Assembly (NCBI RefSeq): GCF_029675105.1
Contig: NZ_JAQQFV010000003.1
Location: 620,001-684,000 of the forward strand
DNA length: 64,000 nt
Direction of reading: 5' to 3'
DNA from: Nocardia anocheti
GTDB lineage: Bacteria > Actinomycetota > Actinomycetes > Mycobacteriales > Mycobacteriaceae
Below are positions 63,311-64,000 of this stretch, in pieces. Under the pieces are notes generated by a model, which did no database searches, was not told the DNA's origin, and saw nothing but the letters and a program-made list of their open reading frames with translations. The number at the start of each line of letters is the position of its first letter. Within the stretch, counting starts at the first letter, position 1. Both the position numbers and the translations under genes were made by a program.

Positions 63311-63727
63311 CTACGAACCCTGCCGCTGGAACTCGAAGGACCCCGGCTTGTGCGGCGCGTCGGTGGTGATGGTGCCGGTGATGCGCCCGGGTCCCGGATC
63401 GAATTCGATCTGGGTGCCGACGGTTCCGTAGATCCGGTGCCGCACGGTGCCACTGGCGCCGGTGTCGAGATTGCGCCAGTGCACGGCGGCTTCGACCGAG
63501 CAGGGGCCCAGCCCGTGCAGGGCGCTGATCAGGCCGAAGTACGGGGTCTCCGTGCCGAAGACGGTCTCGAAGTGGATGTGCCCCACGCACACTCCGGCAC
63601 TGGTCAGGGTGATCGCGTCGTCGAGCAGTCCGCCGTCGGCGGTGGCGACCGGCGCCACCGCCAGCCCCGTACCGGCCAATACCGCGGCCGCGGCTACCGT
63701 TCGCAGCGTCTTCCCACCGAGTGACAT
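63311..63727 (-). CDS. Small secreted protein of unknown function
   Basis: A 138-residue exported protein. Starting at ATG 63727 (MSLGGKTLRTVAAAAVLAG) it has a Sec signal with an Ala-rich core and likely cleavage after VATA-DGG. The mature part has two cysteines (about 38 and 68) that may form a disulfide and repeated beta-strand-like patterns (HWRNLDTGASGTVRHRIYG, GRITGTITT). I do not recognise the family. GGAAGG precedes the ATG. A longer start at 63766 would delay the signal. It is separated from the iron box by 26 bp and lies upstream of the flavodoxin on the same strand. Confidence 0.65.
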   Translation of the reverse strand: MSLGGKTLRTVAAAAVLAGTGLAVAPVATADGGLLDDAITLTSAGVCVGHIHFETVFGTETPYFGLISALHGLGPCSVEAAVHWRNLDTGASGTVRHRIYGTVGTQIEFDPGPGRITGTITTDAPHKPGSFEFQRQGS

Positions 63728-63880
63728 GCGCGTTCCTTCCGTCCGGATGCAGAACCTGGTCGTCACAGTCGTACCACCCCGATCCCCCGCCTACACCGAC
63801 CCCGCCGACACGCCGCCCCGGATTCGCGCGAATACCCCTGCCCTGCTGCCGATTTCGGCGCCCGACCTACGATCGTCGAC

Positions 63881-64000
63881 ATGAGCACCACCTACACCGA
63901 CGACTGGCCGGAACTGTTCGGGATGACGCTGGACGACTGGCTGTGCACCGGCACCGTGCACGACATCCCCCCGGCCCTGAGTTGGGATCGGGTGCGGCTG
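63881..64000 (+). CDS. Unknown protein (3' end outside window)
   Basis: The first 40 codons (MSTTYTDDWPELFGMTLDDW...) run off the right edge without a stop. The segment is acidic with several Trp and Thr residues and no recognisable motif. The start is taken at ATG 63881, preceded by a weak GATCGTCGAC. Too little is visible to name it. Confidence 0.4.
   Translation, partial: MSTTYTDDWPELFGMTLDDWLCTGTVHDIPPALSWDRVRL

Overview
The window is very G+C-rich, densely coded DNA from an actinomycete of the mycolic-acid group, most likely Nocardia or a close relative (inference). The signs are strong G/C third-position bias, many GTG starts, a DosR/DosS-type pair with Acg-family nitroreductases, a UsfY-like protein, an LmeA-like lipoprotein, an IdeR-type iron box and SigF-type (GTTT-N15-GGGTAT) promoters. 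I saw no rRNA, tRNA, CRISPR array, insertion sequence or phage gene. It reads as a chromosomal segment with two decayed loci.

Layout. 1-4.8 kb: end of an AI-2E-type permease, a TetR regulator, an MpaB/DUF2236 oxygenase and a divergent FAD monooxygenase. 4.8-8.4 kb: a four-gene ProU/OpuC-type osmolyte importer with 4-bp overlaps. 8.6-14.8 kb: a TauD-type dioxygenase, divergent from a Ugp-type ABC operon with an embedded metallophosphoesterase that probably stands in for UgpQ. 14.8-18.3 kb: alaA, a divergent HxlR regulator over two tandem 15-bp palindromes, a chimeric AraC/sterol-desaturase remnant and a LysR regulator. 18.4-25 kb: a family A DNA polymerase, an LLM flavin oxygenase, an MFS pump, a K15-type DD-peptidase and a xi-class GST. 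25-31 kb: a secreted propeller-like protein, formylglycine-generating enzyme with its sulfatase, and a HAD phosphatase.

31-39.5 kb is a probable SigF general-stress island. It holds LmeA, CsbD, DUF6328, a UsfY-like protein, a YbdK-type ligase, an overlapping methyltransferase/CDGSH/haem-oxygenase-like operon, a STAS protein, a 38-residue membrane peptide, a proline-rich peptide, a PLP decarboxylase and a flavodoxin-like reductase. Several SigF-like promoters lie in front of these genes. A PAS-ANTAR regulator follows.

40.1-45.1 kb: a doubly damaged MFS pseudogene with an intact divergent TetR gene and palindromic operators, a secreted esterase and an OafA-type acyltransferase. 45.2-48.7 kb: a TPP riboswitch controlling tenA-thiY-thiX-thiZ (pyrimidine salvage for thiamine). 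48.7-58 kb: a molybdopterin oxidoreductase lacking N-terminal Fe-S cysteines, then a hypoxia/dormancy block (universal stress protein, Acg nitroreductase, DevR, DevS, second Acg nitroreductase) and a nitronate monooxygenase. 58-64 kb: an SDR dehydrogenase with a divergent TetR, a GuaD-like deaminase, a two-domain ABM membrane protein, ilvD, an iron-box-controlled flavodoxin, a small secreted protein and the first 40 codons of an unknown gene.
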